A stretch of 64,000 nt of DNA from assembly GCF_014647635.1 (NCBI RefSeq), contig NZ_BMPO01000003.1:496001-560000 (forward strand), in the 5' to 3' direction. How positions within the stretch are numbered: position 1 is the stretch's first letter; the number at the start of each line of letters is the position of its first letter. Both the position numbers and the translations under genes were made by a program. Origin of the DNA: Pseudomonas matsuisoli (GTDB lineage Bacteria; Pseudomonadota; Gammaproteobacteria; Pseudomonadales; Pseudomonadaceae). The notes beneath the pieces are model-generated. The model searched no databases and had not been told where the DNA came from. It worked only from the letters and a program-made list of their open reading frames with translations. This document shows positions 20,422 through 30,096 of this stretch, piece by piece.

Positions 20422-22341
20422 CTACAGGGACCGAATACCGCCAGCCAATGCACTGTCCTGCCGAACCTTGCGCTCGTTACCGAAGCGCCGGGTCAAGCCT
20501 ATGCGGTCAAAATACTCAAGGATCTGAATGCTGCGTTTGCGGCCAATGCCGAGTGCGGTGCGAAACGCCGCGGCGCGAATGATCCCCTCCTCCCGCTCGA
20601 GACGCAGCACCACCGACGCCAATTCCTCGACCGTCGCCTCGGGGTAGAACAGATCCCGCACGACCTGATGCAACTGGCCAAGACGAGCGAGCTTACGCAA
20701 TAGGTGCCGCGTGAGGGCTTCGTCGGCACCCAGCGTTTGCGCCACATTGCGCACCCAGGGCGGATCGAAATGACCGACCAGCAACAGCGGCATTACCTCG
20801 GTTTTCAGGCGCTCCTCCTCCCCCGTGAGCCTCACCTGGTGATCGGGAAGGTGCAACCAGGGTCCGCTGGCCTGGACGTCACCGCTGGCGATCAGCGTTT
20901 CAAGCAACGCGGTGAAAACCGGTCGCTCCAATGTCGGCGCGGCAAAGCGGCGCAAGCGATCGCGGTCCGGCCCAAGCTCATCGGGTTGTTCGTCATGAAA
21001 AACGCGAAGCCTTGCGAGCAAATGCGCATGCCAGGCCGCCCAGCGGGATCGGGCGAACAGTCGTTTGCCTTGACGGGCAGTGATTTCCACAACCGAGTCC
21101 GGCAGCGCCCAATCCACTGCAGGACGATTGAACTGGCGTTCAAGACGCCGTGGTTCCACCCCGCCGTCACTGTGCGCCAGCAGTGCCGGCAACGACGCCT
21201 CGAAACCGCCCTCAGCCAGCGCCTGCAATTGCAGACGGCGAGGCTCGGCGCGACGATGGCGCGCGGGCGCGAAAGGATCGAGTACCGCACCGCCACCCAG
21301 GGTGCGCTGCGCGGACTGATCACGCAGCACGACCCGGTCGCCATGAACGGCATGCACGGGCGCATTGAGCACAAGTTGCGCGAACGCTCGCTCGCCCGGC
21401 TGCAACACCTCGCCTTCCAGCAGCGCCACGCGCGCGGTGACATCCTGCGCGCCGAGATGAACGTGCACCGGCGTCCAATGCTTGAACGGCGTTTTCTCAC
21501 TCGCGAGCAGGTGTAAATCGATATCGACGCGGTTCGTGGGTGCATGCAGCCAGTCGGCCTGCAGCCAATCCCCTCGATGGATCTGTTCCACGTTCAGCCG
21601 CTCGCCACTCAAATTGAGCGCGACGCGCTGCCCCGCCGACGCATGCTGCGCCTCACGGTTCTGGGCATGCAGCCCACGGACACGTACCGGGCGCCCGGTA
21701 TTTCCGAGCACTAACTGATCGCCCACCGCCACGCGCCCAGAGAAGGCAGTCCCGGTGACCACGACGCCCGCGCCGGCAACGCTGAACGCGCGGTCCACGG
21801 CCAGGCGAAAGCCGTTGGCGGGTTGCTCATGGGCGAAGGTCTTTTCCGCGTCTATCAGCGCCCCGCGCAGCGCGTCGATACCTTCATTCGAAACGCTGGA
21901 GACAGGGAAAATGGGCGCGCCGGCGAATGCGCCGCTATCGAGCAGGCCCGCGATCTCGCGACGGACCTCGTCGAGGCGGACGGACTCGACCCTGTCGCAT
22001 TTGGTCACGGCAACGATCGCGCGCTCGATGCCCAGCAGTTCGACAATCGCCAAATGCTCGCGCGTCTGCGGCATCACACCGTCGTCCGCCGCGATGACCA
22101 GCAACACCAGGTCAATTCCACTGGCGCCAGCGAGCATGTTGTGCACGAAACGCTCGTGACCAGGGACGTCGATGAATCCGGTCAACGGCCCGTCTGCTAT
22201 CAGGGGTGCGTAGACATAGCCGAGATCGATGGTCATACCGCGCTCGCGCTCTTCCCGGCGGCGATCGCCTTCCACGCCCGTAAGTGCCCGCAACAGCGAC
22301 GTCTTGCCGTGATCGATGTGCCCAGCCGTTCCGACGATCAT
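20422..22341 (-). CDS. selB: Selenocysteine-specific elongation factor SelB
   Basis: 639 residues from the ATG at 22341, which starts [17 protein letters not shown], the family N-terminus; it overlaps the selA stop as ATGA. The GTPase domain has GHIDHGKTS (7-15), the switch-II DVPGHE and the guanine-specific TKCD. EF-Tu-like beta domains follow, then the C-terminal tandem winged-helix region (about 380-639) that binds the SECIS hairpin; the last segment has [22 protein letters not shown], the winged-helix 4 RNA-binding signature. It delivers Sec-tRNA to UGA codons followed by SECIS. In this window the target is codon 197 of fdnG. Confidence 0.97.
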   Translation of the reverse strand: MIVGTAGHIDHGKTSLLRALTGVEGDRRREERERGMTIDLGYVYAPLIADGPLTGFIDVPGHERFVHNMLAGASGIDLVLLVIAADDGVMPQTREHLAIVELLGIERAIVAVTKCDRVESVRLDEVRREIAGLLDSGAFAGAPIFPVSSVSNEGIDALRGALIDAEKTFAHEQPANGFRLAVDRAFSVAGAGVVVTGTAFSGRVAVGDQLVLGNTGRPVRVRGLHAQNREAQHASAGQRVALNLSGERLNVEQIHRGDWLQADWLHAPTNRVDIDLHLLASEKTPFKHWTPVHVHLGAQDVTARVALLEGEVLQPGERAFAQLVLNAPVHAVHGDRVVLRDQSAQRTLGGGAVLDPFAPARHRRAEPRRLQLQALAEGGFEASLPALLAHSDGGVEPRRLERQFNRPAVDWALPDSVVEITARQGKRLFARSRWAAWHAHLLARLRVFHDEQPDELGPDRDRLRRFAAPTLERPVFTALLETLIASGDVQASGPWLHLPDHQVRLTGEEERLKTEVMPLLLVGHFDPPWVRNVAQTLGADEALTRHLLRKLARLGQLHQVVRDLFYPEATVEELASVVLRLEREEGIIRAAAFRTALGIGRKRSIQILEYFDRIGLTRRFGNERKVRQDSALAGGIRSL

Positions 22342-23783
22342 GGCGCCAGCGCGCCGACACTCAGCGTCGCAAGCCCCGCGAGGAAGGCGGGCTCGTCGTC
22401 GAGCTGGCGCAGATCCAGCCACAGCGCGTCGTCGTCAATGCGACCGATCACCGGGGTATCCAGACAGCGCAATGCTTCTTCAAGTTGGCGCAGCGCACGC
22501 CCCCGCCAGCGCCGGGAGACCTCGGGCCGCATGCACAATGCGGCGCTCGGCAGGCGGGCCACCGGCTGGGTCCCGCTGCCGATCATCCCCAGCGCTGGCA
22601 GCGCGTCGACTCGCCAGTGTTCGCCAAGCTGCTCTGCCATCAAGGGCGCGATACGCTGTGCCTGCGCCAGGATGTCCACTTGCGGCCGGGATAACAGGCG
22701 CAGGCTCGTAAGGCGCTCGCCCAGTCGGTCTGGATCGCGATACAAACTCAAGGTCGCTTCCAGAGCCGCCAGCGTCACCTTGTCGACACGCAACGCGCGC
22801 TTGAGCGGGTTCTTCTTGATCCGCGCAATCAGGTCTTTATGCCCGACAATGATGCCCGCCTGCGGTCCACCTAAAAGCTTGTCGCCACTGAAGGTCACGA
22901 TATCGGCGCCATCGCGTAGCGCGTCCTGTACGGTTGGCTCTTTCGGCAAGCCCCAACGCGTCAAATCCACCAAACTGCCACTGCCCAGGTCTTCCAATAG
23001 CGGTAGCGCGTGGGCGTCGGCAATACGCGCCAGCTCAGCCGTTGGCACGCTGGCGGTGAACCCCTGCACGCTGTAATTGCTGGTGTGCACGCGCATCAGC
23101 AAGCCGCTACGCGGGCCGATGACGGCCTCGTAGTCCTTCGCGTGGGTCCGATTGGTGGTGCCGACCTCGACCAGCTTTACACCCGCGCGGGCCATGATGT
23201 CTGGGATACGAAAAGCGCCACCGATCTCGATAAGCTCGCCGCGGGAAATGATGCCTTCCTTGCGCGCGCCCAGGCTGTTCAGCGCCAGCAGCACGGCGGC
23301 GGCATTGTTGTTCACCACCGTTACGGCTTCGGCGCCCGTCAGCTCGCGGATAAGCCCCGTGATGAGGTCATCGCGGTCGCCGCGCTTGCCGGTTGCCAGA
23401 TCGAACTCGAGGTTGAGCGGATGGCGTGCAGCGAGCGTCATGGCACCGATGGCTTCCTCGGCCAGCAAGGCGCGTCCCAAATTGGTGTGCAGCACAGTGC
23501 CGGTCAGATTGAACACTCGGCGAACACGACTGCGGTGCTGCGCGGCCAGTCGTTCACCGGCCCGGCCCAACAGCACGGGTTCCGCGAGTTCAGCGTGGGT
23601 GAGCTCACCCTGCTGCGCCGGGCCGCGAAGTTCGTCCAGCAGGCCGCGTAGGGTTTCCAGCGTTGCCACCCGGCCATAGCGCTGGAGAAATGGCTCGCAG
23701 GCGGCATGGCGTAACAGATGATCGATGGACGGCAGATGTGCAGCGGTCATGCGCCGAGACTCGGCAGCGTGATCGGATGGCAT
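22338..23783 (-). CDS. selA: L-seryl-tRNA(Sec) selenium transferase
   Basis: 481 residues. The PLP-binding lysine is in [13 protein letters not shown], and the SSH/LLR N-terminal region ([19 protein letters not shown]) that contacts tRNA-Sec is present. SelA converts seryl-tRNA-Sec to selenocysteyl-tRNA using selenophosphate, as a ring-shaped decamer. The start at 23783 has CCGGAG eight bases upstream; an alternative ATG at 23750 would give a N-terminus closer to relatives, and cannot be excluded. It overlaps selB by four bases, so the two are translationally coupled. selD, which makes selenophosphate, is not in this window. Confidence 0.96.
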   Translation of the reverse strand: MPSDHAAESRRMTAAHLPSIDHLLRHAACEPFLQRYGRVATLETLRGLLDELRGPAQQGELTHAELAEPVLLGRAGERLAAQHRSRVRRVFNLTGTVLHTNLGRALLAEEAIGAMTLAARHPLNLEFDLATGKRGDRDDLITGLIRELTGAEAVTVVNNNAAAVLLALNSLGARKEGIISRGELIEIGGAFRIPDIMARAGVKLVEVGTTNRTHAKDYEAVIGPRSGLLMRVHTSNYSVQGFTASVPTAELARIADAHALPLLEDLGSGSLVDLTRWGLPKEPTVQDALRDGADIVTFSGDKLLGGPQAGIIVGHKDLIARIKKNPLKRALRVDKVTLAALEATLSLYRDPDRLGERLTSLRLLSRPQVDILAQAQRIAPLMAEQLGEHWRVDALPALGMIGSGTQPVARLPSAALCMRPEVSRRWRGRALRQLEEALRCLDTPVIGRIDDDALWLDLRQLDDEPAFLAGLATLSVGALAP

Positions 23784-23865
23784 GGGTGGTCTCCGGCAGT
23801 GGGGCCTTTAATGGATTGTGGTGGTTGTATTTTTAAGCATCGGTTCCGTCGCGGGATCTAGCGCT

Positions 23866-23929
23866 ATCGCGCGCATGGCGCGCTCCCACAACACACCTCT
23901 ATCGCGTGGGAGCGCGCCATGCGCGCGAT
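23866..23929. repeat. Paired inverted REP element (REPIN-like)
   Basis: Two perfect 24-base arms in opposite orientation, at 23866-23889 and 23906-23929, separated by 16 bases. Each arm is itself a palindrome of the CGCGC-ATG-GCGCG type with a GTGGGAG end. It lies in the 180-base gap between fdhE and selA, so it is inside the predicted transcript. Such paired units are mobilised by RAYT transposases in Pseudomonas; none is in the window. Confidence 0.85.
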
Positions 23930-23959
23930 GGTTCGATGCCTCTCATTCCATCGCCAGGT

Positions 23960-24892
23960 TCAACCATCTCCCGTGGCGAGCATGAGGTTCGGCGTCTGGC
24001 GCTGAAAGCCCTCCTCGTCCATCCGCATATCCAGCGCAAGGCTGGAAAGGTCCGCCGAAAGCGCCTCGGCATTCCCGTCAGCATCCAGATAGACGAGTTT
24101 GAGATAGCTCGTACAGGTCGGACAGGCCTCAGCACGGATTGGCGCCCGGTCAGCGGCGTACTTGTCGTTCTCGAACGAGAAATACTTCAGCCCTTCGCTT
24201 GAATCGCAATGAATGCATTTGACGCGCACGAGATGCCATTCACAGGCACAGAGCGAGCACACGAGATAACGCAAGCCGTTGTATTTTCCCTTGTGGCGAA
24301 TCACACCTGCCATGGCTGGGGAGCCACAGCAAGGGCAATGCTGATGGCTGCCGATGTCCTTGATCGCGCCTTCAGGCAATTGCACGCGCCAATAACTGAA
24401 CGCGACCTGAAGACCCGCACCCAGAAACGGCACCAGCGCTGCGGGAATGCTCCTGTATTGCCCCGACAACAGCATGAGGGCCCATGCGCGCCGGTCATCC
24501 ACGGATGCGTCGGACAGCGCCCGAATCGCATCGGCAACGGTGCCAGGCTCAACCTCACTGCGTAGTCGCTCTAACAATGCATCGAGGAAGACCAGCCAAC
24601 CGTCTTCGCGGAGCAGCATGTCCGTCGACAACGGCGGCAGACCATGTTCGATGCTTTGTTCGATACGGTGTGCGTCCAGCGAAAGATTTGCAGGCGGCTG
24701 GTCGAGTACCTGTTGCTGGGCATCGCACAAACGCGCCACGAAGCGCAGGTAGTCACCAAGGGGATGATCGTCAGCCAGATACCGAAGCCGTTCGGCCCGC
24801 AAGGCGAACAGCCGCTCCGGCGGTAGATGCAGATAAGGAAGCGACGTCGCCGAGACGGCGATCTGCTCCGGTTCGAGGACTTGGGCAGACAA
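23960..24892 (-). CDS. fdhE: Formate dehydrogenase accessory protein FdhE
   Basis: 310 residues, as in E. coli (309). The C-terminal half carries the four-pair rubredoxin-like metal site: CPCCGS, CSLCACEW, CIHCDSS and CPTCTSY. FdhE is a cytoplasmic factor needed for activity of respiratory selenocysteine formate dehydrogenases. The start is TTG at 24892 with AGGAG seven bases upstream; no ATG is available before the conserved region. It is separated from fdnI by 303 bases filled with palindromic repeats, and from selA by a REP pair, all on one strand. Confidence 0.95.
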   Translation of the reverse strand: MSAQVLEPEQIAVSATSLPYLHLPPERLFALRAERLRYLADDHPLGDYLRFVARLCDAQQQVLDQPPANLSLDAHRIEQSIEHGLPPLSTDMLLREDGWLVFLDALLERLRSEVEPGTVADAIRALSDASVDDRRAWALMLLSGQYRSIPAALVPFLGAGLQVAFSYWRVQLPEGAIKDIGSHQHCPCCGSPAMAGVIRHKGKYNGLRYLVCSLCACEWHLVRVKCIHCDSSEGLKYFSFENDKYAADRAPIRAEACPTCTSYLKLVYLDADGNAEALSADLSSLALDMRMDEEGFQRQTPNLMLATGDG

Positions 24893-24912
24893 GGCTGAGC
24901 TCCTGGTTTCTT

Positions 24913-24986
24913 GTAGGGTGGATGGCCGAAGCCATCCACCGGTGTGATCGAATGGTGGATAACGCTGCGCGGTTATCCACCCTACG
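24913..24986. repeat. Composite GTAGGGTGGAT palindrome
   Basis: Two hairpins inside a larger palindrome: GGTGGATGGC/GCCATCCACC (perfect, 4-base loop) at 24917-24940 and GGTGGATAAC/GTTATCCACC at 24954-24981, with outer GTAGGGTGGAT and ATCCACCCTAC ends pairing with each other. Confidence 0.8.
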
Positions 24987-25053
24987 GCGTATTCAAGGGA
25001 TCACCGTGCCCTGTGAGGTCGCTCGCGAATGCGGTAATTGAGCCACCAGCGTC

Positions 25054-25078
25054 GTAGGGCGGGTTACACCCGCCCTAC
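25054..25078. repeat. GTAGGGCGGGT palindrome
   Basis: Perfect 11-bp arms around a three-base loop. A shorter relative of the GTAGGGTGGAT element directly upstream. Confidence 0.75.
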
Positions 25079-25090
25079 AGCGTCCTCACC

Positions 25091-25170
25091 CTGTAGGAGG
25101 CTGCCGGGCCGCGATCGGCTTGCTGGCGATCGCTTTGCGTACCAGATCGCCAGCAAGCTGGCTCCTACAG
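25091..25170. repeat. Paired REP of the TGTAGGAG class, one arm enlarged
   Basis: The right arm (25145-25170) is the reverse complement of CTGTAGGAGCCAGCTTGCTGG followed by CGATC. The left arm has the same outer and inner ends but is interrupted by roughly 15 extra bases (GCTGCCGGGCCGCGATCG region). A related intact pair is at 39713-39786. Confidence 0.8.
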
Positions 25171-25195
25171 AAAACAAAGGTATCTGTGCGTGGCG

Positions 25196-25828
25196 CTACG
25201 GTTTCCGCTCCTCCTTACGCATCACTTCGTCGTACCACAGTTCGTGATGCTTCTTCGCCCAGGCGCGGCTAACCCAGCCGCTCATCATTGCGCCCACCGA
25301 GCCTTTGATCCAGATCGCGGCGTAGACGTGCACGATGATGGCGGTCACGAGAACGAACGCTGCCGCGGCATGGAACAACGACGCTAGACGAATTATGTCT
25401 ATGCCAAAGAAGTGACTGAAATAAGCGCGCCACATGATTACGCCCGTGACAGCCAGCACCAGCATGCTGACGATCAGGGCCCAGAATAGAAGCTTCTGTC
25501 CTGGGTTGTATTTGCCGATCGGCGGCACGCCCTCCTCTTCGTTCTTCATCACCTTGCCGATGTTCTTCAGCCAGATGCGGTCGTTCTTGATAAACAGGTT
25601 GTAGCGCCAGAACCGGATCACCAGCCAAAGGAACATCGCGAACATTCCTACCCCGAGAAAGGGGTGAAGAATGCGCGTCCACGGCCCGCCGCCGAACAGA
25701 TTGGTCAGCCAGAACAGCGCTGGATGAAACAGCGCGAGTCCCGAAAGCGCGGCAAGCACGAACAGGATCGAGACCACCCAGTGGTTGGTCCGCTCGTTGG
25801 CGTTGTAACGGAGGATTTGCTTTTTCAT
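25196..25828 (-). CDS. fdnI: Formate dehydrogenase-N, cytochrome b556 (gamma) subunit
   Basis: 210 residues (E. coli FdnI 217), four hydrophobic segments. Histidines expected to bind two b hemes are present: the N-terminal TNHWV, the HPFLG loop, and LFHAAAAF with HVYAA in the last helices. It anchors FdnGH in the inner membrane and passes electrons from formate to menaquinone or ubiquinone. It starts two bases after the fdnH stop, with AGGGG upstream. Third gene of fdnGHI. Confidence 0.94.
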   Translation of the reverse strand: MKKQILRYNANERTNHWVVSILFVLAALSGLALFHPALFWLTNLFGGGPWTRILHPFLGVGMFAMFLWLVIRFWRYNLFIKNDRIWLKNIGKVMKNEEEGVPPIGKYNPGQKLLFWALIVSMLVLAVTGVIMWRAYFSHFFGIDIIRLASLFHAAAAFVLVTAIIVHVYAAIWIKGSVGAMMSGWVSRAWAKKHHELWYDEVMRKEERKP

Positions 25829-25830
25829 GG

Positions 25831-26811
25831 TTATCCCCTGCCGTCAGGTTGCTTCGGATCGAAGGTCTGCACGCTCGGGTCGACCGTATGCACGGCCGGC
25901 TCACTTAACGCGGAGGTGGACGTAGCCCCGGGCGAGTGCGCTTCTGCCTCTTTCCTCTCGTCTTCCTCCTCCACCCGCTGCGGGCCGATACGCACGTAAT
26001 GGAAGAAGCCGGCCAGCACCGCCGCGCCCATCGCCAACAGGCTGAGCGGTTTGGTGATGCCCTTCCAAAGGCTAACCATCGGGCTGATGACCGGCGCGTC
26101 TGGCAAGCCGTCATACAGTGATGGCTTGTCCGCATGGTGCAGCACGTACATGACATGCGTACCACCAACGCCATCTGGGTCGTACAGGCCGGCGTTTTCG
26201 TAGCCACGCGACTTCAGATCGACAATGCGTTCGTCAGCGTGCACCTTCATCTCTTCCTTGGTGCCAAACACGATCGCACCCGTCGGGCAGGTCTTCACGC
26301 ACGCCGGCTCCAACCCCACGGCCACGCGATCGGAGCAAAGCGTGCATTTGTACGCTTTGTGGTCCTTCTGCGAGATGCGCGGGATATCGAACGGGCAACC
26401 AGTGATGCAGTAGCCGCACCCGATGCAATGCTCCTGATGGAAGTCCACGATCCCGTTGGCATGCTGCACGATCGCACCCGGGCTCGGGCACGCCTTGAGG
26501 CAGCCCGGCTCGGCGCAATGCATGCAGCCATCCTTGCGGATCAGCCATTCGAGGTCGCCGTCGTCCTTTTCATGCTCGGTGAAACGCATCAGCGTCCATG
26601 AGTCGGCGGTCAGGTCCATCGGCGCCTCGTAGACACCGTGGTTGTGGCCCACCTCGTCGCGGATGTCATTCCATTCAGAACACGCGACCTGGCACGCCTT
26701 GCAACCGATGCACTTGGAAACGTCGATGAGCTTGGCCACCGCATCCATGTCACGGATCGAAGGCGGTGTCGTGGTCGTCGCGGAGCGGGCGATGATGTCG
26801 AGAGTAGCCAT
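25831..26811 (-). CDS. fdnH: Formate dehydrogenase-N, iron-sulfur (beta) subunit
   Basis: 326 residues. Four [4Fe-4S] ferredoxin-type motifs are visible: [11 protein letters not shown] (about 34-44), [26 protein letters not shown] and CTLCSDR with CVKTCP. One C-terminal membrane helix (about [17 protein letters not shown]) fixes it to FdnI. After the helix there is a tail of nearly 50 residues, rich in Glu, Ser, Thr and Pro, longer than in E. coli (294 residues total). The ATG directly abuts the fdnG stop (TAGATG), with GGAGAAAG inside fdnG, indicating tight coupling. Confidence 0.95.
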   Translation of the reverse strand: MATLDIIARSATTTTPPSIRDMDAVAKLIDVSKCIGCKACQVACSEWNDIRDEVGHNHGVYEAPMDLTADSWTLMRFTEHEKDDGDLEWLIRKDGCMHCAEPGCLKACPSPGAIVQHANGIVDFHQEHCIGCGYCITGCPFDIPRISQKDHKAYKCTLCSDRVAVGLEPACVKTCPTGAIVFGTKEEMKVHADERIVDLKSRGYENAGLYDPDGVGGTHVMYVLHHADKPSLYDGLPDAPVISPMVSLWKGITKPLSLLAMGAAVLAGFFHYVRIGPQRVEEEDERKEAEAHSPGATSTSALSEPAVHTVDPSVQTFDPKQPDGRG

Positions 26812-29800
26812 CTACACTTTCTCCAGGTTGACCAGGAAGCACTTCGACTCGGGCGTCTGCGAATTGCCGTCGCCGATGAAGGGCACCAGGGTATTGGCGA
26901 TGTAGCCGTTACGCGCCAAACCGACGAAGCCCCAATGAATGGGGACGCCAATCTGGTGGACCGTCTGGCCATTCACCTGCAGCGGGCGAATACGCTTGGT
27001 CACGACCGCCACGGCCTCGATATGCCCACGCTTGTTCGCCAATCGCACTCGATCGCCCGCGGCAATGCCTTTCTCCTTCGCCAACACTTCGCCAATCTCG
27101 ACGAACTGCTCGGGCTGAACGATGGCGTTGAGGCGGCAGTGTTTGCTCCAGTAGTGGAAGTGCTCGGTCAGCCGATAACTCGTCGCGGCGTACGGATACT
27201 CCTTGTGGTCTGCCAGGGTTTCCCACACCGAATCGAACACGCGGCCAGCCGGATTGCTGATGACCTGCTTGTTGTTCGGATGGAACGGGTTGATGCCGAT
27301 CGGCGTCTCGAACGGTTCGTAGTGCTCCGGAAACGGGCCCTCGTTGAGCTTGTCGAGCGAGAAGAACCGCGCCACACCCTCTGGGTTCATGATGAAGGGG
27401 TTCATACCCGCTTCCGGTGGTACGTCTGGGCGATAGTCGGGAATGTCAGTGCCACTCCAGGCTTTGCCCGTCCACCAAATGCAGCGTTTGTCGCCCGCCC
27501 ACGGTTTGCCCTGTGGATCGGCAGAGGCACGGTTATAAAGAATCCGCCGGTTCATCGGCCAGGCCCAGGCCCAGCCAAGGTTCTGCTTCATGTTGTACGG
27601 GTCGGAGTTGTCGCGGCGCGCCATCAGGTTACCCTGATCGGTCCAACTGCCGCAGAAGATCCAGCAGCCTGAGGCAGTCGATCCGTCGTCCTTGAGGTTG
27701 GCGAAACCGCCTAACTGCTGACCAGCCTTGACTCCCGGCCCTCCGGTGCCCGTGGTGTCGGGAATGTCCCGTACCGCGTAGCCGTTGAGTTCCTTGGCCA
27801 GCTCCTCTGCCGAAGGTACGACGCCTTTGTAGGGCCAGGCCAGGTTGACGATCGGATCGGGGAATGCTCCACCCTCCTCGCGATACATGTTGCGTAATCG
27901 CAGGAACAACTCGGACATGATCTCGATATCGGATTTCGCTTGATGCGGCGGCTCCGCCCCCTTCCAATGCCACTGCAACCAACGGCTACTGTTGACGAGC
28001 GAGCCGTCCTCTTCAGCGAAACAGGACGTGGGCAGACGGATGACCTCGGTCTGAATGTCCGCGGGATCGACATCGTTATAAGGCCCGACATTGCGCCAGA
28101 ACTCGGACGTCTCGGTGACCAGCGGGTCCATGATCACCAGCCATTTGAGCTTGGTCATGGCCTTGAGCACGCGATTCTTGTCCGGCAGTGCGGCGATCGG
28201 ATTGAAGCCTTGGCAGAAGTAGCCATTGACCTCGCCTCGCCCCATCCGGTCGAACATGCGCAGCACGTCGTAGCCAGGCACGTCGAGCTTGGGTAGGTAG
28301 TCGTAGCAGTAGCCGTTTTCAGCGGTCGCCGCTTCGCCGTACCACGCCTTCATCAAACTGACGTGGAATTTCCCGTAGTTCTGCCAGTAGGACATCTGCC
28401 CCGGCCGCAGCGGCTTCAGCGTACGTTTGGCGATGTAATCGTCGAAGTTTTGCTCAGGATCCGTCGCCAGCGTCATGTAGCCAGGCAACAGATTGGACAG
28501 CAGCCCCAGGTCCGTGAGGCCCTGGATGTTGGAGTGCCCGCGCAGTGCGTTGACGCCACCTCCTGGCATGCCGACGTTACCCAGCAGCATCTGCACCATG
28601 GCGGCCGAGCGAATCATCTGCGCGCCTACCGAATGCTGTGTCCAGCCGAGCGCATAGAGGATCGTCATCGTCTTGCCCGGTACCGAGCACGTGGCGATCT
28701 CTTCCCAGACTTTCATCATGCGATCGTGCGGCATTCCGCAGACTTGGCTGACGAGTTCTGCCGTGTAGCGGCTGTAGTGCTGCTTCATCAATTGGAAGAC
28801 GCAGCGAGGGTGCTGCAGCGTCGGGTCGACCACCGCAAAGCCGTCTTCGCCGATCTCGTAGTTCCAGGAGGATTTATCGCTGTAGGTCCGTTTCTCGGCG
28901 TTGTAGCCGGTGAAAAGGCCATCGTCGAAATCGAAATCCTCGCGCACGACGAAGGAGACGTCGGTGTAGTTACGGACGTATTCGTGCTGGATCTTGTCTT
29001 CGGTCAGCAGGTAATTGATCAGCCCGCCCATGAACGCAATGTCACTGCCGATGCGGATCGGCGCGTAATAATCCGCGACCGACGCAGTACGCGTGAAACG
29101 TGGATCAACCACGATCAAGCGCGCCTTGTTGTGCGCTTTCGCTTCGGTCACCCATTTGAAGCCGCACGGATGCGCTTCTGCAGCGTTGCCGCCCATTACC
29201 AGAACCAGGTTCGCGTTGGCGATATCGGTCCAGGTGTTGGTCATGGCTCCACGGCCAAACGTCGGGGCAAGACTTGCCACCGTCGGGCCATGTCAGACAC
29301 GTGCCTGGTTATCGAATCCCAAGAGTCCCAGGTTGCGAACGACTTTGTGCGTGATGTAGCCAGTTTCGTTGGACGAGGCCGACGCAGCCAGGAAGCCAAT
29401 GGTCAGCAGACGGTTAACGGTCTCGCCTTTCTCGTTTTCGGCGATGAAGTTGGCGTCGCGATCATCCTTTACCAGGCGCGCGATGCGGTCCATCGCGTCA
29501 TCCCAGGAAATACGGGTCCACTCGTTGGAGCCAGGCTTGCGTACCTCGGGATACTTAAGGCGATTCGGGCTATGAATGAAGTCGAGAAGGCCCGCGCCTT
29601 TCGGGCAGAGCGTGCCGCGATTGACCGGATGGTCCGCGTCGCCTTCGATGTGGATGATGTTCTGCGCGACGTTCTTACCTTCGTCGCCCATGCTGTACAT
29701 GATCAGCCCACAACCTACGGAGCAATAAGGGCAGGTGTTGCGGGTTTCTTTCGTATGGGTGAGCTTGAAATGGCGGACCTGCTCGGCAAAAGCCGGCGTA

Positions 29801-29883
29801 GGTGCCATCCCGAGCGCGGCAAGGCTCGAGCCTCCAAGGCCGATTCCGGCGACCTTGAAGAACTGGCGACGGTTCATGTCCAT
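26812..29883 (-). CDS. fdnG: Formate dehydrogenase-N, selenocysteine-containing alpha subunit
   Basis: 1023 residues including selenocysteine at position 197, encoded by an in-frame TGA at 29293-29295. Reading through gives ARVUHGPTVASLAPTFGRG, the standard FdnG active site (Sec196 in E. coli, 1015 residues). N-terminal Tat signal RRQFFK (5-10) directs export with FdnH. [4Fe-4S] ligands are Cys51, Cys54, Cys58 and Cys93; the rest is the bis-MGD molybdopterin oxidoreductase fold, ending in the molydopterin dinucleotide-binding domain. It oxidises formate to CO2 in the periplasm. AGGAG is seven bases before the ATG. A naive gene finder would split this into two genes at the TGA. First gene of the operon. 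Confidence 0.97.
29260..29285 (-). promoter_or_regulatory. SECIS element of fdnG
   Basis: Hairpin directly after the Sec codon. Upper stem GGCAA/TTGCC closes a GTC loop; lower stem pairs C85-G60, G84-C61, C82-G63, G81-C64, G80-C65 (last two digits of 292xx). U at 29279 is bulged. Counting the U of UGA as 1, the bulged U is base 17 and loop G-U are bases 23-24, the same as the bases required by SelB in E. coli SECIS elements. Confidence 0.9.
29293..29295 (-). other. Selenocysteine codon (TGA) in fdnG
   Basis: TGA on the minus strand, codon 197 of fdnG, in context GTC-TGA-CAT (Val-Sec-His). Supported by conserved protein sequence on both sides, the SECIS hairpin 8 bases downstream and selA, selB and selC nearby. 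Confidence 0.97.
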
Positions 29884-30001
29884 CGGGCACTCCTGATCAA
29901 TTGCGGATACCGGTACGTTGCCGGTTATCTCGCATTGCGAATCACGGTTTGTCGCGAGTCACACCGACCTCGCTTCGGTTGGGACAATAATTCCCTCGAA
30001 A

Positions 30002-30042
30002 AGTGTAGCCCTATATAAAGAAAGGGTACTGACGCGGATCAA
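30002..30042 (-). promoter_or_regulatory. Putative fdnG promoter with Anr/FNR-like box
   Basis: TTGAT-CCGC-GTCAG at 30042-30029 (minus strand) matches the FNR/Anr palindrome TTGAT-N4-ATCAA at 8 of 10 positions. A -10-like TACACT lies at 30007-30002; a start about seven bases further would place the box centre near -41, the class II activator position. This fits anaerobic induction of formate dehydrogenase. No experimental or comparative support available here. Confidence 0.5.
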
Positions 30043-30096
30043 TAACGTTTGTTTCTTCAGCTTTCGTACAGGATGGCGCCCGTCTATCATCGGCCC

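Larger units (their letters stand above)
24893..25195. other. Repeat-filled gap between fdnI and fdhE
   Basis: 303 bases composed almost wholly of three different palindromic elements (24913-24986, 25054-25078, 25091-25170). No reading frame is supported. Because transcription of fdnGHI would run into fdhE through this DNA, the hairpins may lower fdhE expression relative to fdnGHI or protect the upstream RNA. Confidence 0.65.

Noticed and set aside
20704-23076. Long plus-strand frames (270 and 417 codons) opposite selA and selB
   Set aside because: Antisense to well-defined genes; Arg/Gln/Ala-rich translations without motifs or start signals.
24893-25195. Possible CRISPR array or tandem repeat block
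   Set aside because: The repeats are different palindromes with inverted, not direct, organisation and no regular spacers.
29280-29300. fdnG looks split into two genes or a pseudogene at an in-frame stop
   Set aside because: The stop is TGA at the known Sec position, flanked by conserved residues, followed by a SECIS hairpin, with selA, selB and selC nearby.
28363-30018. 551-codon open frame on the plus strand opposite fdnG
   Set aside because: Mirrors fdnG codon structure and spans the Sec codon and the fdnG promoter; no supporting start or family.
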